A stretch of 64,000 nt of DNA, from positions 124,001 through 188,000 of the forward strand of contig OZ025788.1 of assembly GCA_964019425.1 (NCBI GenBank), given 5' to 3'. The DNA is from Flectonema sp. DT1601 (Eukaryota; Euglenozoa; Diplonemea; Diplonemida; Diplonemidae). The position numbers and the translations under genes are program-made. The notes under the pieces are model-generated. The model was given only the letters and a program-made list of their open reading frames with translations. It had not been told where the DNA came from and did not search any database. The number at the start of each line of letters is the position of its first letter. The stretch's first letter is position 1. Shown here one piece after another: positions 1 through 10,699 of this stretch.

Positions 1-2967
1 GATCCAACTTCAGGGCAGTTAAACAGCTTTGGGTAACCTCTGTTTGGATATTTACCACGAAGTTGCCAAACCTGAAAAAATGGATTCCAATCAATGAAAG
101 GAATAACATCATCAATACTGTACTCGACAACCTTACTACCGAGGTATGTTGGTTTGCATACTGGAGGAGACTTGTCGAAGTCGATGACCATTTTCTTGAC
201 ACGAGCATCATTAATGGTTAAGTACTTACGATCCTTAACTCCCTCCCAGTATTCTTTGCGAAGGTCTTCGTACATTTCAGTTGTGTCTTCTAAGAATTCC
301 TCACAACTGTTTCCTAGCAGACTACCACACACGACAACACTCTTTGAAGCGTCTAAAACGTGAATAGTATTCTGGTAATGAGTGTGAAGCTTTACTGCAG
401 TATGCATCTTCGATGTTGTCGCTCCTCCAATGAGAAGTGGCTTACTGATACTACATCTTTTGAATTCCTTTGCGACAGCAACCATTTCATCTAACGATGG
501 AGTAATGAGACCTGACAAACCAACGATGTCAGGATTGTGTTCTTTGATAGCGTCCATAATCTTTGGAAGTGGAGTCATCACTCCGAGATCAATAATTTTG
601 TAATTATTACATCCAAGAACAACTCCCACAATGTTCTTTCCAATATCGTGGACGTCTCCCTTTACTGTTGCCAACAGAACACTGTTTTGTGCTACTACTC
701 CTCCACCACTTGCCTTTTCTTCTTCCATGAATGGGATTAAATGTCCAACAGCTTTCTTCATTACTCGAGCAGACTTGATGACTTGAGGTAAAAACATCTT
801 ACCTGATCCAAAGAGGTCACCAACGATACTCATTCCCTTCATCAGAGGACCTTCAATAATGTGAAGACACTTTGGGTATAATTCTTTATCCTGACGACAT
901 GCTTCAACATCTTCAATGATATGACTAACAATACCCTTTACTAATGCGTGGGAAAGACGATCTTCCTTTGGGTAGGTTCTCCATTCATCAACTTTCTGTT
1001 CTTCAACACCTCCTTTTTGACTCTTAAATTTCTCAGCAAGATCAGTCAACATTTCTGTTGAGTTTTGTTCTCTATCAGCTGGTTTTGGTCTGTTGAAAAT
1101 AACGTCTTCACAGAGATCAATCAAGGACTGGTCGATGTCACTGTACACAGGCATAGTACCAGCGTTTACAATAGCCATGTCCATGTTGCATTTACCGATG
1201 GCGTGGTAGAGGAAGACTGCGTGCATTGAATTTCTGATTTTTTCAACACCTCTGAAAGAGAACGACAAGTTGGAAAGACCTCCTGAAATCTTTGCGTGTG
1301 GTAAGTTGTCTTTAATCCACTTAGTGGCGTTAAGAAAGTCAACTCCGTAGTTGTTGTGTTCTTCAAGACCAGTTGCGATGGTTAAAACGTTTGGATCGAA
1401 AATGATATCCTCGACAGGGAAACCAATTCCTTCTAAGATGTAGTACGCACGCTTACAGATTCTGATCTTGTCAGCTTCGGTTGCAGCCTGACCCTCTTCA
1501 TCGAAAGCCATGACAACCAACGCAGCTCCATACTTCATAATAGTCTTAGCATGCTCGATGAATTGTTCTTCTCCAGCCTTTAGAGAGATACTGTTCACGA
1601 TTGGCTTTCCTTGAACGCATTTCAAACCGGCTTCGATAACTGCAAAGTTAGAACTGTCAATCATGAATGGAACTTTACTGATGTCAGGATCAGATACACA
1701 TAAATTGATTAAATGAGTAATAGCAAGCTCTCCATCAATAAGACCATCGTCAAGATTGAAATCGATTACAGTGGCTCCGTTTTCAACCTGTTCACGTGCG
1801 ATAGCCATCGCTGATTCGAAATCACCAGCCTTAATGAGTCGTTTGAAGCGAAGGGATCCTGCAATGTTACATCTCTCACCAATGTTTAAGAACCCGGAGT
1901 GTTCATTAACACGAAGTCTTTCAAGACCTGACAAGACCATAGTGTTGTCACGAACTCCCTTTGGTCTAGGAACAATCCCTTCAGTTGCTTTTCTAATCGC
2001 TGCAATATGTTTTGGTCTCGAACCACAGCATCCTCCAACCATGTTAACGAATCCTGACTTCAAAAAGTCCAACAGCTCTTCAGCCATTTCATCTGGTGTT
2101 TGATCATACTCACCCATAGCATTTGGTAACCCAGCGTTAGGGTATGCAGTTACCCAAGTCTCACCAATTTCAGACAATCTCTGAATGTGGGGTCTCATCG
2201 CAACTGTTCCTAAGGCGCAGTTTAATCCGATGGAGAATAGATTTCCATGTCTCATTGAGGTATAGAAAGCTTCTGTAGTTTGACCTGATAAAGTTCTACC
2301 AGAAGCATCAGTAATGGTTCCGGAAACCATAATTGGTACTCTGGTACCTCTGTCGTCAAGGACAGTGTTGGCAGCAAAGAGAGCAGCTTTTGCGTTAAGA
2401 GTGTCGAAAATTGTTTCAATGAGAAGGATATCAGCACCTCCATCTAACAGACCATGGATCTGTTCCGAGTAGGCATCAACTAGATCATCGTATTTAACGT
2501 TACGGTATTCAGGTTTTTCAACACTTGGAGAAATAGAACACGTTCTGTTTGTTGGTCCAACAGCACCACAAACATATCTACGAATGCCATCTCTTGCTTT
2601 CATTTCGTCTGCTGCTGACTTTGCAAGTGCAGCAGCTTCAACGTTGATACGTCTCGAAAGATGTTCCATCTCGTAGTCAGCCATTGAAATCTTATTAGCG
2701 TTAAAGGTATTCGTCTCAACAAAGTCAGCACCTGCCTCCATGTAGTCTAAATGAACCTTCTTAATTAAGTCAGGTTTTGTTAAACATAACAAGTCGTTGT
2801 TTCCCTTCACATCACATGACCAATCTTTAAATTCCTCTCCTCTGAAATCTTCTTCTTCCAATTTGTACTGTTGCAATTCAGTACCAGTAGCTCCATCTAA
2901 AACAGTGATACGCTCAGAGAAGAGCTTGTTTAACTCAGCAAAGATGGGTTCTTTGTAGTCCGTCATC
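1..2967 (-). CDS. metH: Cobalamin-dependent methionine synthase (3' end outside window)
   Basis: Transfers a methyl group from methyltetrahydrofolate to homocysteine through a cobalamin cofactor. The frame reads like animal and bacterial MetH. It starts with a homocysteine-binding domain (about residues 10-325, zinc site GGCCG near residue 315). A pterin-binding domain follows (about 345-610, with NIGERCNIAGS). Next is the B12 domain with the DVHDIGKN cobalamin-histidine motif near residue 773, and then the first part of the AdoMet reactivation domain (DWNPFFQVWQLRGKYPNRG). The C-terminus lies beyond base 1. The natural N-terminus MTDYKEPIF is preceded by acceptor TTCTTTCTTCAG, 12 bases before the ATG. 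However, the ATG frame and the enzyme frame differ by one base at the run of four A at 2940-2943. This may be a base-call slip in a homopolymer, a real frameshift, or an unrecognised splice. The rest of the frame is open to the edge. Confidence 0.95.
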
Positions 2968-3257
2968 CTAATGTTTGACTGAAGAAAGAAATTAATAATT
3001 ATGTTGGTGAATTCATGCATGTTGACAAGTCCTAACACATATAAACCTTGGTAAGCTTTACGAGGGGTACGTTAGTAAATCAATACCATACCATCGTAAA
3101 GACTCCCTTCAAGTGTGAAGGGAACCATTAATACTCGTGTTGGTTTATATAAAAACAAAACAAAACAAAAAAATAATAATAACAAATCGATTTTGTGTGT
3201 AAGTGATTTATAAAACAGTCGGAAGACGTTTTCAAAAAAAATATATAAAAAAATCAA
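2968..3257. other. Short spacer between metH and the 3.3-5.0 kb gene
   Basis: AT-rich spacer with A runs. On the minus strand it supplies the pyrimidine tract and AG just before the metH start. No gene is supported. Confidence 0.6.
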
Positions 3258-5048
3258 TTAATTTTCATTTTCATTTTCGAGGTTCGCAGCCACCTTCAAA
3301 GCTATTTCCACAGCAGCTCTCTTTGTTGTTGTTTCGATGAGTTTCATTAAGTCAGCTCCAGGAAGAATTAATGGCATCGTCGGTTTCGGAGGAGGTGGTA
3401 TCGGAAGATGCAACTGTTCTAGTAAGGCACTGTCTAAAATAGATCCAGAGGCTGTAATTTGTTTTTTCTTAACCAGAATAACTTCCAGCGCTTGTTGATA
3501 TTCTCTCACCTCGGCTTCCCATAAGAAAACCTTCGCGACGTGATTCTTTGAAGCAATCATAAACTCCGTGAAAATCGCTTCTTCTCTAATCTCTTGTGAA
3601 AGTGTCGGAGAGCCTACGATTTTTTTATAGACTGAAATGTCTAAGTTTGCTCGTCGAGGTATGAGAGTTGCTTCTTTTCCACGAGTCTTTTTTGATACAC
3701 TGCTGTGAACCATTGTCTCTCCAACTTTGTGCTTTTTTATATCCCTACGCGCCTTCAAGTCATGGGATGTTCTTGCGAAAGTCTCGAATTTCAACCACTG
3801 CAGCAGCCAGACTCTTCGCTTTGCTCTTCTCACTGCAATTTCTCGACGGTACCATCGTTGGATATGTTTTGTTCGCTTAACCAGTTTTGTGATGGCGATG
3901 ACTACTCGTTTAGAAGCTGCTAAGTCTTTTAAGAAATGAATTAATAAATGATAACGTTTATTTAAGACTCTACTCTTTGCTCGTTCTTTCCAAGGATTCG
4001 CTCTTTGAGAAATAAAATTGTGAGTTCGGATGGCTGAGACACACCAACTTTTACCAGTTTTCATATTACACCACCAGTTTTCGAGTACTCGAACTGCAGC
4101 TGTTTCTCGATTTGTTATTAAACTTAGTTTCTCATTTCGGTATGTTAATACCACGTTTAACATCGTCCTCATCGCTTTCCATTTTAATATAATTTCATAC
4201 CAGGATCTGACCGCCGTTAATTCGATCGCTTTTCTGGTTGATAAGGTTCCAACCATTTTCAACATTCGTTGTTTTTTTATATTTAACTTCGCAAGGCTGT
4301 GAGTGTGTTGCTGTAGTACGGAGTCTTTGTTTGCTTGCCTAACAGCAGCTGAACGAGCATCCCTTTCAGCGCTTCGTTTTTTTATTAATTCGACGTGTTC
4401 ATCTTCTCCGTATGTCGCGATGATGAAAGGATCTTTATTAAATAAGACATAGTCGAGGGTTCCTTTTTTTTCTAATTTGAGTTTTTCAGATTTATATTCG
4501 GTATACAAAGAGCATTGTTTTGAGAAATCTATTAGTTTTTGTTCATCAGATCTAATCTCAGCTATCCGTTGTTTAAGTAAAGCAGCAACAGCATAGATAG
4601 GAATCGTTCCGGGTGAATACCGACTTCCGATTCGTTTTCTTCTTCCAGGAGTCGGATCAGCTTTTCGTTGTGTTTTTGGAGGATGTGGGACTGCTGTATG
4701 TATGATTCCGTCAACTGAAATCGATCCATTTATCAAAGCCTGTCTCAGTTGTTCTACTTGTTGCTGAATAATCTTAATATCACTCGCAATCACTGCAGTT
4801 GTCTCTGTAAGAATAGTCTTACCGTACTCTTCTTGTTTACCATATGAATTCCTGTTATTGTCGTTGACTGAATCTTTGTCTTGAAGTTTACGGTTTCTGT
4901 TTGCAGTCAAACTTGATATATTAACACAGCATTGCATGACACCACATCGATTTCGGACAATTGAAGGAAATAAGTTGCTATCTTCTGTCGTTAGTTCTGT
5001 TCTTTGGAAGATTGGACCATCGGAATTGAGAGAAAACTTTTCATCCAT
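3258..5048 (-). CDS. Trp-rich, basic helical protein, possibly flagellar or basal-body
   Basis: A 596-residue protein that I do not recognise. The first 140 residues are polar. The middle (about 150-460) is very basic and predicted helical, with spaced aromatic motifs such as EIILKWKAM, VLENWWCNM, HIQRWYRREIAVRRAKRR and VWLLQWLKF. These resemble the loose Trp-containing helices of Sfi1/centrin-binding or IQ-type proteins. The tail has a proline stretch (PIPPPPKP) and a short acidic end. A similar Trp-helix style appears in the C-terminus of the giant coiled-coil gene at 16.6-23.4 kb, so a cytoskeletal role is plausible but inferred. The start is the first ATG after a long T tract ending TTCTTCAAG on the minus strand, which fits a leader acceptor. 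No catalytic motif is visible. Confidence 0.8.
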   Translation of the reverse strand: MDEKFSLNSDGPIFQRTELTTEDSNLFPSIVRNRCGVMQCCVNISSLTANRNRKLQDKDSVNDNNRNSYGKQEEYGKTILTETTAVIASDIKIIQQQVEQLRQALINGSISVDGIIHTAVPHPPKTQRKADPTPGRRKRIGSRYSPGTIPIYAVAALLKQRIAEIRSDEQKLIDFSKQCSLYTEYKSEKLKLEKKGTLDYVLFNKDPFIIATYGEDEHVELIKKRSAERDARSAAVRQANKDSVLQQHTHSLAKLNIKKQRMLKMVGTLSTRKAIELTAVRSWYEIILKWKAMRTMLNVVLTYRNEKLSLITNRETAAVRVLENWWCNMKTGKSWCVSAIRTHNFISQRANPWKERAKSRVLNKRYHLLIHFLKDLAASKRVVIAITKLVKRTKHIQRWYRREIAVRRAKRRVWLLQWLKFETFARTSHDLKARRDIKKHKVGETMVHSSVSKKTRGKEATLIPRRANLDISVYKKIVGSPTLSQEIREEAIFTEFMIASKNHVAKVFLWEAEVREYQQALEVILVKKKQITASGSILDSALLEQLHLPIPPPPKPTMPLILPGADLMKLIETTTKRAAVEIALKVAANLENENEN

Positions 5049-5801
5049 TTTTGGAATTCTTGTTTACTAAAATCAACTTTAAGTGATGTAACTTTTCTTA
5101 TTTACTTTTGCTTGAAGAAGAAAAAAAAAAAAAAAAAAAGTGTGTCTTTCCCAAATCCAGTATCATCGTGGGGTATTAACTAAATAGAAACAAAATAAAT
5201 TATTTAATTTTAATAAAACGAATGTTTTCAATCTGCTATTTCTCCTTACGCTGCTATTTAAGAACGAAGAGATACGCACGCTGGGTGACAAGTTACCCAT
5301 CTCATACACGAGGATACTACAATACAAGTTTTTTTGTTATTATTATAATTTTTATCTTTTCTTTTTTTTTTTTTTTTTTTAAATATGGCAGCATGCTCCC
5401 GGATTGCTAGTCCATGAAGAAAAACTTTAACATAAAAAACAGGAAAGTGGATAACATTAAGTTATATCGTAAAGGACAAAGCTCTGTTCCCAGGCCGAAA
5501 GTGCCAACTGTACCCGCGGGCCTTGAAAAAAGAAAATCGAGTACCACACCACGTCTATAAGTTTGCCTGGGCTATAGAGCTTTGCCCTATTGTAAAAGCT
5601 GACTAGCTCGCTATTAAATTCAAAGTGGCTGCAAAGACAATCCGAAGACTTAATCCTTAGCACATTGGGAGAAGGGAGGAGGGTAACTAACCCCAAGCAT
5701 ACAATACACGACAGGAACCAAATCAAAACACACCCTTTACAAACAGGTTGGCTGCTTTATATAACAGATGGTAGTAGGAAAGATAATCGCTGTGACATTT
5801 C
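5049..5801. other. Intergenic region, no gene seen
   Basis: Holds poly(A) and poly(T) runs at 5119-5139 and 5363-5380. A less AT-rich block of about 330 bases lies at 5450-5790. That block has a modest minus-strand open frame, but no recognisable protein, start context or repeat partner in this window. Confidence 0.5.
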
Positions 5802-7535
5802 TTAGTAATTAGAATTTATTTCAACCTCATTTCCGGGAATCTCAATAGCAGTGTTCTGCTTTGCTGCTGGAGCAATAGCAGAACCCTGGCTGGTTTTTCT
5901 TGATAGCGGAGCCTGAATGGAACTCTTACGTGAAATTCCCCCTTCCGATAATTCAACTTCATTGTTAGGTAATGATATTGCTGTGTTTGGTTTTGACGCA
6001 GGAGCAGGAACTTGTGTAGAACTTCTCCTAGAATTACCTCCTTCAGACAACTCTACTTCATCATTCGACAATGTTATCGCCGTGTTTAACTTCGTAGAAG
6101 GTGCTGGTTGACTACTTCTGTTTGACGGAACTTGGACGGAACTCCTTCGAGAAACACTTTCCGATACCTGAAGATCATCATGAGACATAACTGATGGTTT
6201 CTCCATCATCGATGTACTTCCTCCAAGTAATGAACTCTTTCGGGATGCAGAAGCGGCTTCAGATATTTCAATCTCATCACACGGAAGAGCTATTGCCGTA
6301 TTCAGTTTTGTTGCTGGTGATGGTTGTGATGACAACCTGTTTAAACTTCCCCTTGAAGTCCTTCGAGATGAATACGCCGACATCGAATTATCCATCTCAA
6401 CTGGAGCAGCCACAGTAGTACTTAATCTCGAAACCGGTGCCGGTGGTAGCGAATTTCTTTTACTCGACGTTTGCAACGAATTTCTGTTACTGTTATTATG
6501 CCCACTTAGGATACCCGCTTCAACTTGAACAGCTAATTCTGATAGGAGAGAAGCAGTTTTTTGAATCTCAGTATCCGAGGCATTCTCCGACACTGGTTCA
6601 GACATTTGAATAGTTGGATAGCTTTGATTGAGTTCAGCAACAGAAGAATGAGGTCTGTCGCTAGTTAACGAGTCTCGTAGACAAACAACATCACCCGGGT
6701 ATTGAACAGCCGTATTACTAACATTACAAGGTTGGTATTCAACACTTCCAGGGATACTCATTGCAGCTGAGTTTTGTGAACGACGTTTAAAAGTTTCTAA
6801 ACTTCTTCTGTCAGGTCTCTGAGTTGCGGTTTCACTCTGTTTGCTGTTATTATTTAGATTTGATCCCACAGATTGCCTGGTGTTGTTTTCTCTTTGTGGT
6901 GATGAATCGATGATTTGCTGCATCAATTTAAACTGCTGCTGGATCACCATCTCCTTAAACCCAGCATCGTCAACAGGTTGTTGTTGTTGCTGCTGTTGTT
7001 GTTGTCCCTGATGTGAATGTTGCTGTAGCTGTTTTAGTACGGAATTCAATTCTTGTTTCAATCTACTAATCTCATCATTCTTATCACGGTTATCCTTGTC
7101 TTTGGATTTAACAGAGTGAGTCAAGACTGCTATTATTTGGTCTCTCGCTAGCACCTCTTCTTCTTTCTTTAATAGTTGAGCCCTCACTTCCAACAATTCG
7201 TTATTAAGTTCGCCAACCTTTTGTTGATGAAGGGCAAATTTTGAATACAGCTCTCTCAGTTGTGCCTGAGTTTGAACCTCAGTGGTGTCTGGATATCCAC
7301 CTTGCTGAACTTGTCTATAAGGCTGTAGGGGTTGTTGTTGTTGTTGTTGTTGTTGTTGCTGTTGTTGTTGTTGTTGGTAGTGGTGGTGGTGCTGTTGGTG
7401 TTGTTGTTGGGGAGTTGCTACAAGAGTGCTACCAACCCCAGCTGGGGATCCACTTGTACTTCTGTCTTCAACAGTGACCTCTCCATCCTGACCTCGCTTA
7501 GCCTTATCAAGGTTAATATTTATGTTGAAATGCAT
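5802..7535 (-). CDS. PolyQ coiled-coil protein with C-terminal Ser-rich repeats
   Basis: An uncharacterised 577-residue protein. I start it at MHFNININLDK because a clear acceptor (TTTTTTTTGTTTCAG) sits 18 bases upstream. The longer in-frame extension runs through that acceptor and is probably intron or leader sequence. A Gln/His tract lies near residues 50-85, a coiled coil at about 95-190 (LYSKFALHQQKVGELNNELL) and a second Q run near 185. The last 230 residues contain about four imperfect copies of a unit of the form K-x-NTAI-x-LP-x-xEVELSE followed by SR[RK]SS, a likely phosphorylation-rich tail. No enzyme domain is visible. The acceptor could instead be cis-spliced to the end of the upstream ICE2-like gene, since the phases match (see findings). 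Confidence 0.75.
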   Translation of the reverse strand: MHFNININLDKAKRGQDGEVTVEDRSTSGSPAGVGSTLVATPQQQHQQHHHHYQQQQQQQQQQQQQQQPLQPYRQVQQGGYPDTTEVQTQAQLRELYSKFALHQQKVGELNNELLEVRAQLLKKEEEVLARDQIIAVLTHSVKSKDKDNRDKNDEISRLKQELNSVLKQLQQHSHQGQQQQQQQQQPVDDAGFKEMVIQQQFKLMQQIIDSSPQRENNTRQSVGSNLNNNSKQSETATQRPDRRSLETFKRRSQNSAAMSIPGSVEYQPCNVSNTAVQYPGDVVCLRDSLTSDRPHSSVAELNQSYPTIQMSEPVSENASDTEIQKTASLLSELAVQVEAGILSGHNNSNRNSLQTSSKRNSLPPAPVSRLSTTVAAPVEMDNSMSAYSSRRTSRGSLNRLSSQPSPATKLNTAIALPCDEIEISEAASASRKSSLLGGSTSMMEKPSVMSHDDLQVSESVSRRSSVQVPSNRSSQPAPSTKLNTAITLSNDEVELSEGGNSRRSSTQVPAPASKPNTAISLPNNEVELSEGGISRKSSIQAPLSRKTSQGSAIAPAAKQNTAIEIPGNEVEINSNY

Positions 7536-7552
7536 GTGTGTGTTGTGTGTGG

Positions 7553-7568
7553 CTGAAACAAAAAAAAG
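7553..7568 (-). promoter_or_regulatory. 3' splice acceptor before the polyQ gene
   Basis: On the minus strand an uninterrupted T run followed by GTTTCAG ends 18 bases before the ATG at 7535. It decides the start of that gene. It may accept a spliced leader or an upstream cis exon. Confidence 0.7.
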
Positions 7569-7665
7569 ATGGGGGAGTAAATTGATGAAAAAAAAAAACA
7601 ACAAAAACCTCCACCAATATTTCTCCCGTCTCCACAAAAAGCTTACTTTTTTCCAAATTCCTGTT

Positions 7666-9765
7666 TCACTTTACCTCCTTACAGGTATTGCCATCGTGAA
7701 TTAAGATTCTAGACAGAGCAATAGTCTCGTCTGGATACTCAGGAAACTGATCAGACAGGTTGTACTTATTGGGATGTGGATATGTAAGAGGGAGGTTTCT
7801 ATCATAAAACCAAGCAGTTGGAGGCTGATAGCTATCAATACAAACAGATGATGAAGAGCGGTTATCAATCGAAACTTCACAAAGACTCACATCATTCGGA
7901 GGAGGTGCTTGAAAAGAACTGAGTGTGACTTCATCAGAATTACAAGGTAACTTCAGAAGGTATGATCCTGTTTCAGAAATGTTGTTTTTAATAAAATTAA
8001 AAACTGATCCGATTGAAGATTTAATATCATCATTAGCGACAGTTCGGTATTTATATCCTTCTCCTTCAAGTTGTTTTAAAGTGAACTCTTCCCAACCAAT
8101 GACTGATGATGTGAAAGCATTTACCCTTCCTAACAACGTCTTACAAGAACTGTCTCGAAAACAAAGTCCACAGTACAGACTAATGTAGGCCGACTCGCTT
8201 AATCGTTCGTGTAGAATAGTACGGCAGTCGTCTGGAATCAAAAGAGGGTCTTGTGCACAATTGTATTCCATGTTGGCTCTAACCGTGGTGGGTACATCAT
8301 TGTGAAGACAATGAATTTTACTCCTGAATAACACCGATACCCCTCCACAAGAATACGTTCCATAACTAAAATTTTGAAATTTCGATTTATCCGTTGAAGG
8401 TGTTTCTGGTAGAGCTGCCGGATCCCACTCATCATCTAAATTTTGTTCTGCGACCTGGAATTGAACTGAATCGGTTTTACAACCGTCTGTCAGAAGAGCA
8501 TTTTTAAAAAAATTCTCATTGACGCATCTGGGTGCTACATATCCAGCTTTTTGAGGCTTCCCAATAAATAACACGTAGCGTCCTCCTATCATTTTTGACT
8601 CGATGACCATGGAAATTCCATGTTGAGAAAATTTATTTTCGGCAATTTTTGCCGCTGTTGAAGGACTGCACACTATCTTAATATCGTCGTCACCGAGAAG
8701 GTGTTTCGCAATGACACCGTCGTCGACTAATTCAACTGAATTTTCTTTTTTTTTAAAATACTCTTTTGATACCTTTTCCTTACAAGTCCATTCCATCTCT
8801 GCTGCGGTTTTTTTTCGATGACCAGCAGTGCCATTCACCCTAGACATACCTCCATCAGTCGATCTCGCGGGAAAATGAAGATAATCCGCTTCGATTCCTG
8901 ATGCTGATGTTTTTTCAATGTACTCTACGTTGGTAAAAGGAGATACACGAACGTCGATTTGATGGGGAACAGAATCTGGAACTGTCGAACACATCTTAAA
9001 TTCACACACCTCTCCAAAATTACCAATGTGTTTCTGAAGATGAACAGCATGTTTTTGCGTTTTATTTCTTTTAAAAGTCGACAAAAGTTTTGTCGGAGGA
9101 AGGGGTCTGTCACCTGTCGGAAGTCTTTTTAAAAAACATGTCCGAACATGAGGAAGTAGCCACGCTTGATTTATATGAGTATGAGAAGCAGCTGATGACG
9201 AGTTACATACAACACAAGATGTACTCCTGCGAACTAATCTATTTTGATATTCCTGTCTTTCCTTAATGAGAATCGGTATGAGTTCACGAGGAATTTTTTT
9301 TGTTCGAAAAGTCGCATGTTCTTCGGAAGTAAAAGCTGATTTTCCTCGTTGGATTCGTTGTTTTCTTTTTGCCATTGAAGTATTGACGCCTGTGTTCGGA
9401 CAAATGTTAGAATTTACACTCGTTTCTGTCGATGACGTAGTTGTGTTTGCTGTAGTGTGAGCTTGTCGTCCAACGTTTTGTCGTTTTTGATATTCTCTAA
9501 CCCAGGGTAGTTTTTGTTGTCTCACTGATATTTGATCTGATTCTAACTTTGGTCTTTTAATCATGAAAGAATTCTCTAACATAATATCTTCACAAGGATT
9601 GCTATCTGACTTATCAGTTATTAATGGAAGCTTTCCGGGAATCTTTCCTAATACAGCAGTTAAGTCTAACCCACAGCAATCTGATAAACTGCTTGGGAAG
9701 GAAACTTTTGATATTTCTGCCTTCTCTTCTTCTTCATTTTCAAAGAACTCAAAACCTTCAGACAT
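7666..9765 (-). CDS. Probable ICE2/NARG2-type little elongation complex subunit
   Basis: A 699-residue protein. The first 450 residues are polar, with basic patches and a CxxC pair (CVVCNSS). The last third matches from memory the layout of the NARG2/ICE2 C-terminal domain. It has a strand segment ending in LFRS near residue 480, a conserved LGRVNAFTSS block near 548 followed by an EEFTLKQL helix, GSYLLKLP near 598, and a closing LPLTYPHP near 657. In animals ICE2 works with ELL and ICE1 at RNA polymerase II small nuclear RNA genes. In a genome with polycistronic mRNA transcription its natural targets could be snRNA or spliced-leader genes (inference). The start follows a CATCAG acceptor by 12 bases. 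The assignment rests on recalled motifs and needs a profile search. The last codons contain possible splice donors (GTAAGG, GTAAAG), so the end may be spliced. Confidence 0.6.
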   Translation of the reverse strand: MSEGFEFFENEEEEKAEISKVSFPSSLSDCCGLDLTAVLGKIPGKLPLITDKSDSNPCEDIMLENSFMIKRPKLESDQISVRQQKLPWVREYQKRQNVGRQAHTTANTTTSSTETSVNSNICPNTGVNTSMAKRKQRIQRGKSAFTSEEHATFRTKKIPRELIPILIKERQEYQNRLVRRSTSCVVCNSSSAASHTHINQAWLLPHVRTCFLKRLPTGDRPLPPTKLLSTFKRNKTQKHAVHLQKHIGNFGEVCEFKMCSTVPDSVPHQIDVRVSPFTNVEYIEKTSASGIEADYLHFPARSTDGGMSRVNGTAGHRKKTAAEMEWTCKEKVSKEYFKKKENSVELVDDGVIAKHLLGDDDIKIVCSPSTAAKIAENKFSQHGISMVIESKMIGGRYVLFIGKPQKAGYVAPRCVNENFFKNALLTDGCKTDSVQFQVAEQNLDDEWDPAALPETPSTDKSKFQNFSYGTYSCGGVSVLFRSKIHCLHNDVPTTVRANMEYNCAQDPLLIPDDCRTILHERLSESAYISLYCGLCFRDSSCKTLLGRVNAFTSSVIGWEEFTLKQLEGEGYKYRTVANDDIKSSIGSVFNFIKNNISETGSYLLKLPCNSDEVTLSSFQAPPPNDVSLCEVSIDNRSSSSVCIDSYQPPTAWFYDRNLPLTYPHPNKYNLSDQFPEYPDETIALSRILIHDGNTCKEVK

Positions 9766-10699
9766 GTGGATCGGAACTGATGAGATAGATAGTAGTAATT
9801 TTTTTTTAATTAAAAAAAAAAAAGTAAATTATTTAACCTCACTATTGTTGTTAATGCTGCTTAACTCAGTCCCGTTAGAGTAACCATGTAGATCCTGAAA
9901 GGGAGAGGGAATAAAAAAAAATAATTTTAAAAAAAAAATGAATTCGTGGTAGTTTTAATAAATAAAAAAAACTATGAGCAAGACAAGAGAGGTGCAGTCT
10001 CACACAGAGCAATATTCCCTTGATATCCAAACAAAGGGAACCGCTGTGGTAAGAAGCTCAGTGAGAGGGAAATGATGTCCTGCACAAAATACTGTTTTCT
10101 GGAGTAGGATTTTGAAAACAAGATTTTTCTTTTTTTTCTTTTTCTTTTTTTTATTGTTTTTTTTTTTTTTTTGCGCATGGATACATTGGCTATATACCTA
10201 ACTCTGTTAAGCCACAGGGAGCCAAGAGAAGTTCGTTGTCAAACTTCCAATTTTCTTTTTTTTTTTTTTTTTTTTTTTTTTTTGGGAGGGGGTAGTCACA
10301 CAATATAACTTTATCACATCAAAGACCAAACACAGAAATCGGAAGATAGGAAAAAAAAAAAAAAAAAAGGTCATCCGCCAAACTCTGCCATTTTTACTCT
10401 TTGAAAGGGAAGCAAATTGTCACCTCCAATATCGGACAGCCTAAAGACTAATATCCACCTCATTACATTGACTACAAGTTGTTTTCTAATTTGTGTTTCA
10501 ATGATGAGGTTTTCTTAGAAGAATAAAAGAAAAGAGGGTGAAAAGAAGCAAGCAACCATTTTTTTTTTTTTGATACGAAAAAAAAAATTGCCGATTAAAT
10601 AACGAAAAAAAAAAAAAAAGAAAGAAAAAAATTGATTCGATTTTTATTTACTTTTTTTTTTTTTTTTTTTTTAATTTTTTTTTCTTTAAAAAAATCCCC
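9766..10699. other. Homopolymer-rich intergenic region
   Basis: Dominated by long T and A runs (for example 10258-10283 and 10651-10690). Short mixed-sequence islands lie at 9975-10110 and 10370-10550, in which I see no convincing gene, tRNA or known small RNA. Confidence 0.6.

Noticed and set aside
5450-5790. Less AT-rich block as a possible gene or mobile element
   Set aside because: The open frame lacks a recognisable protein, terminal repeats or a second copy in the window.
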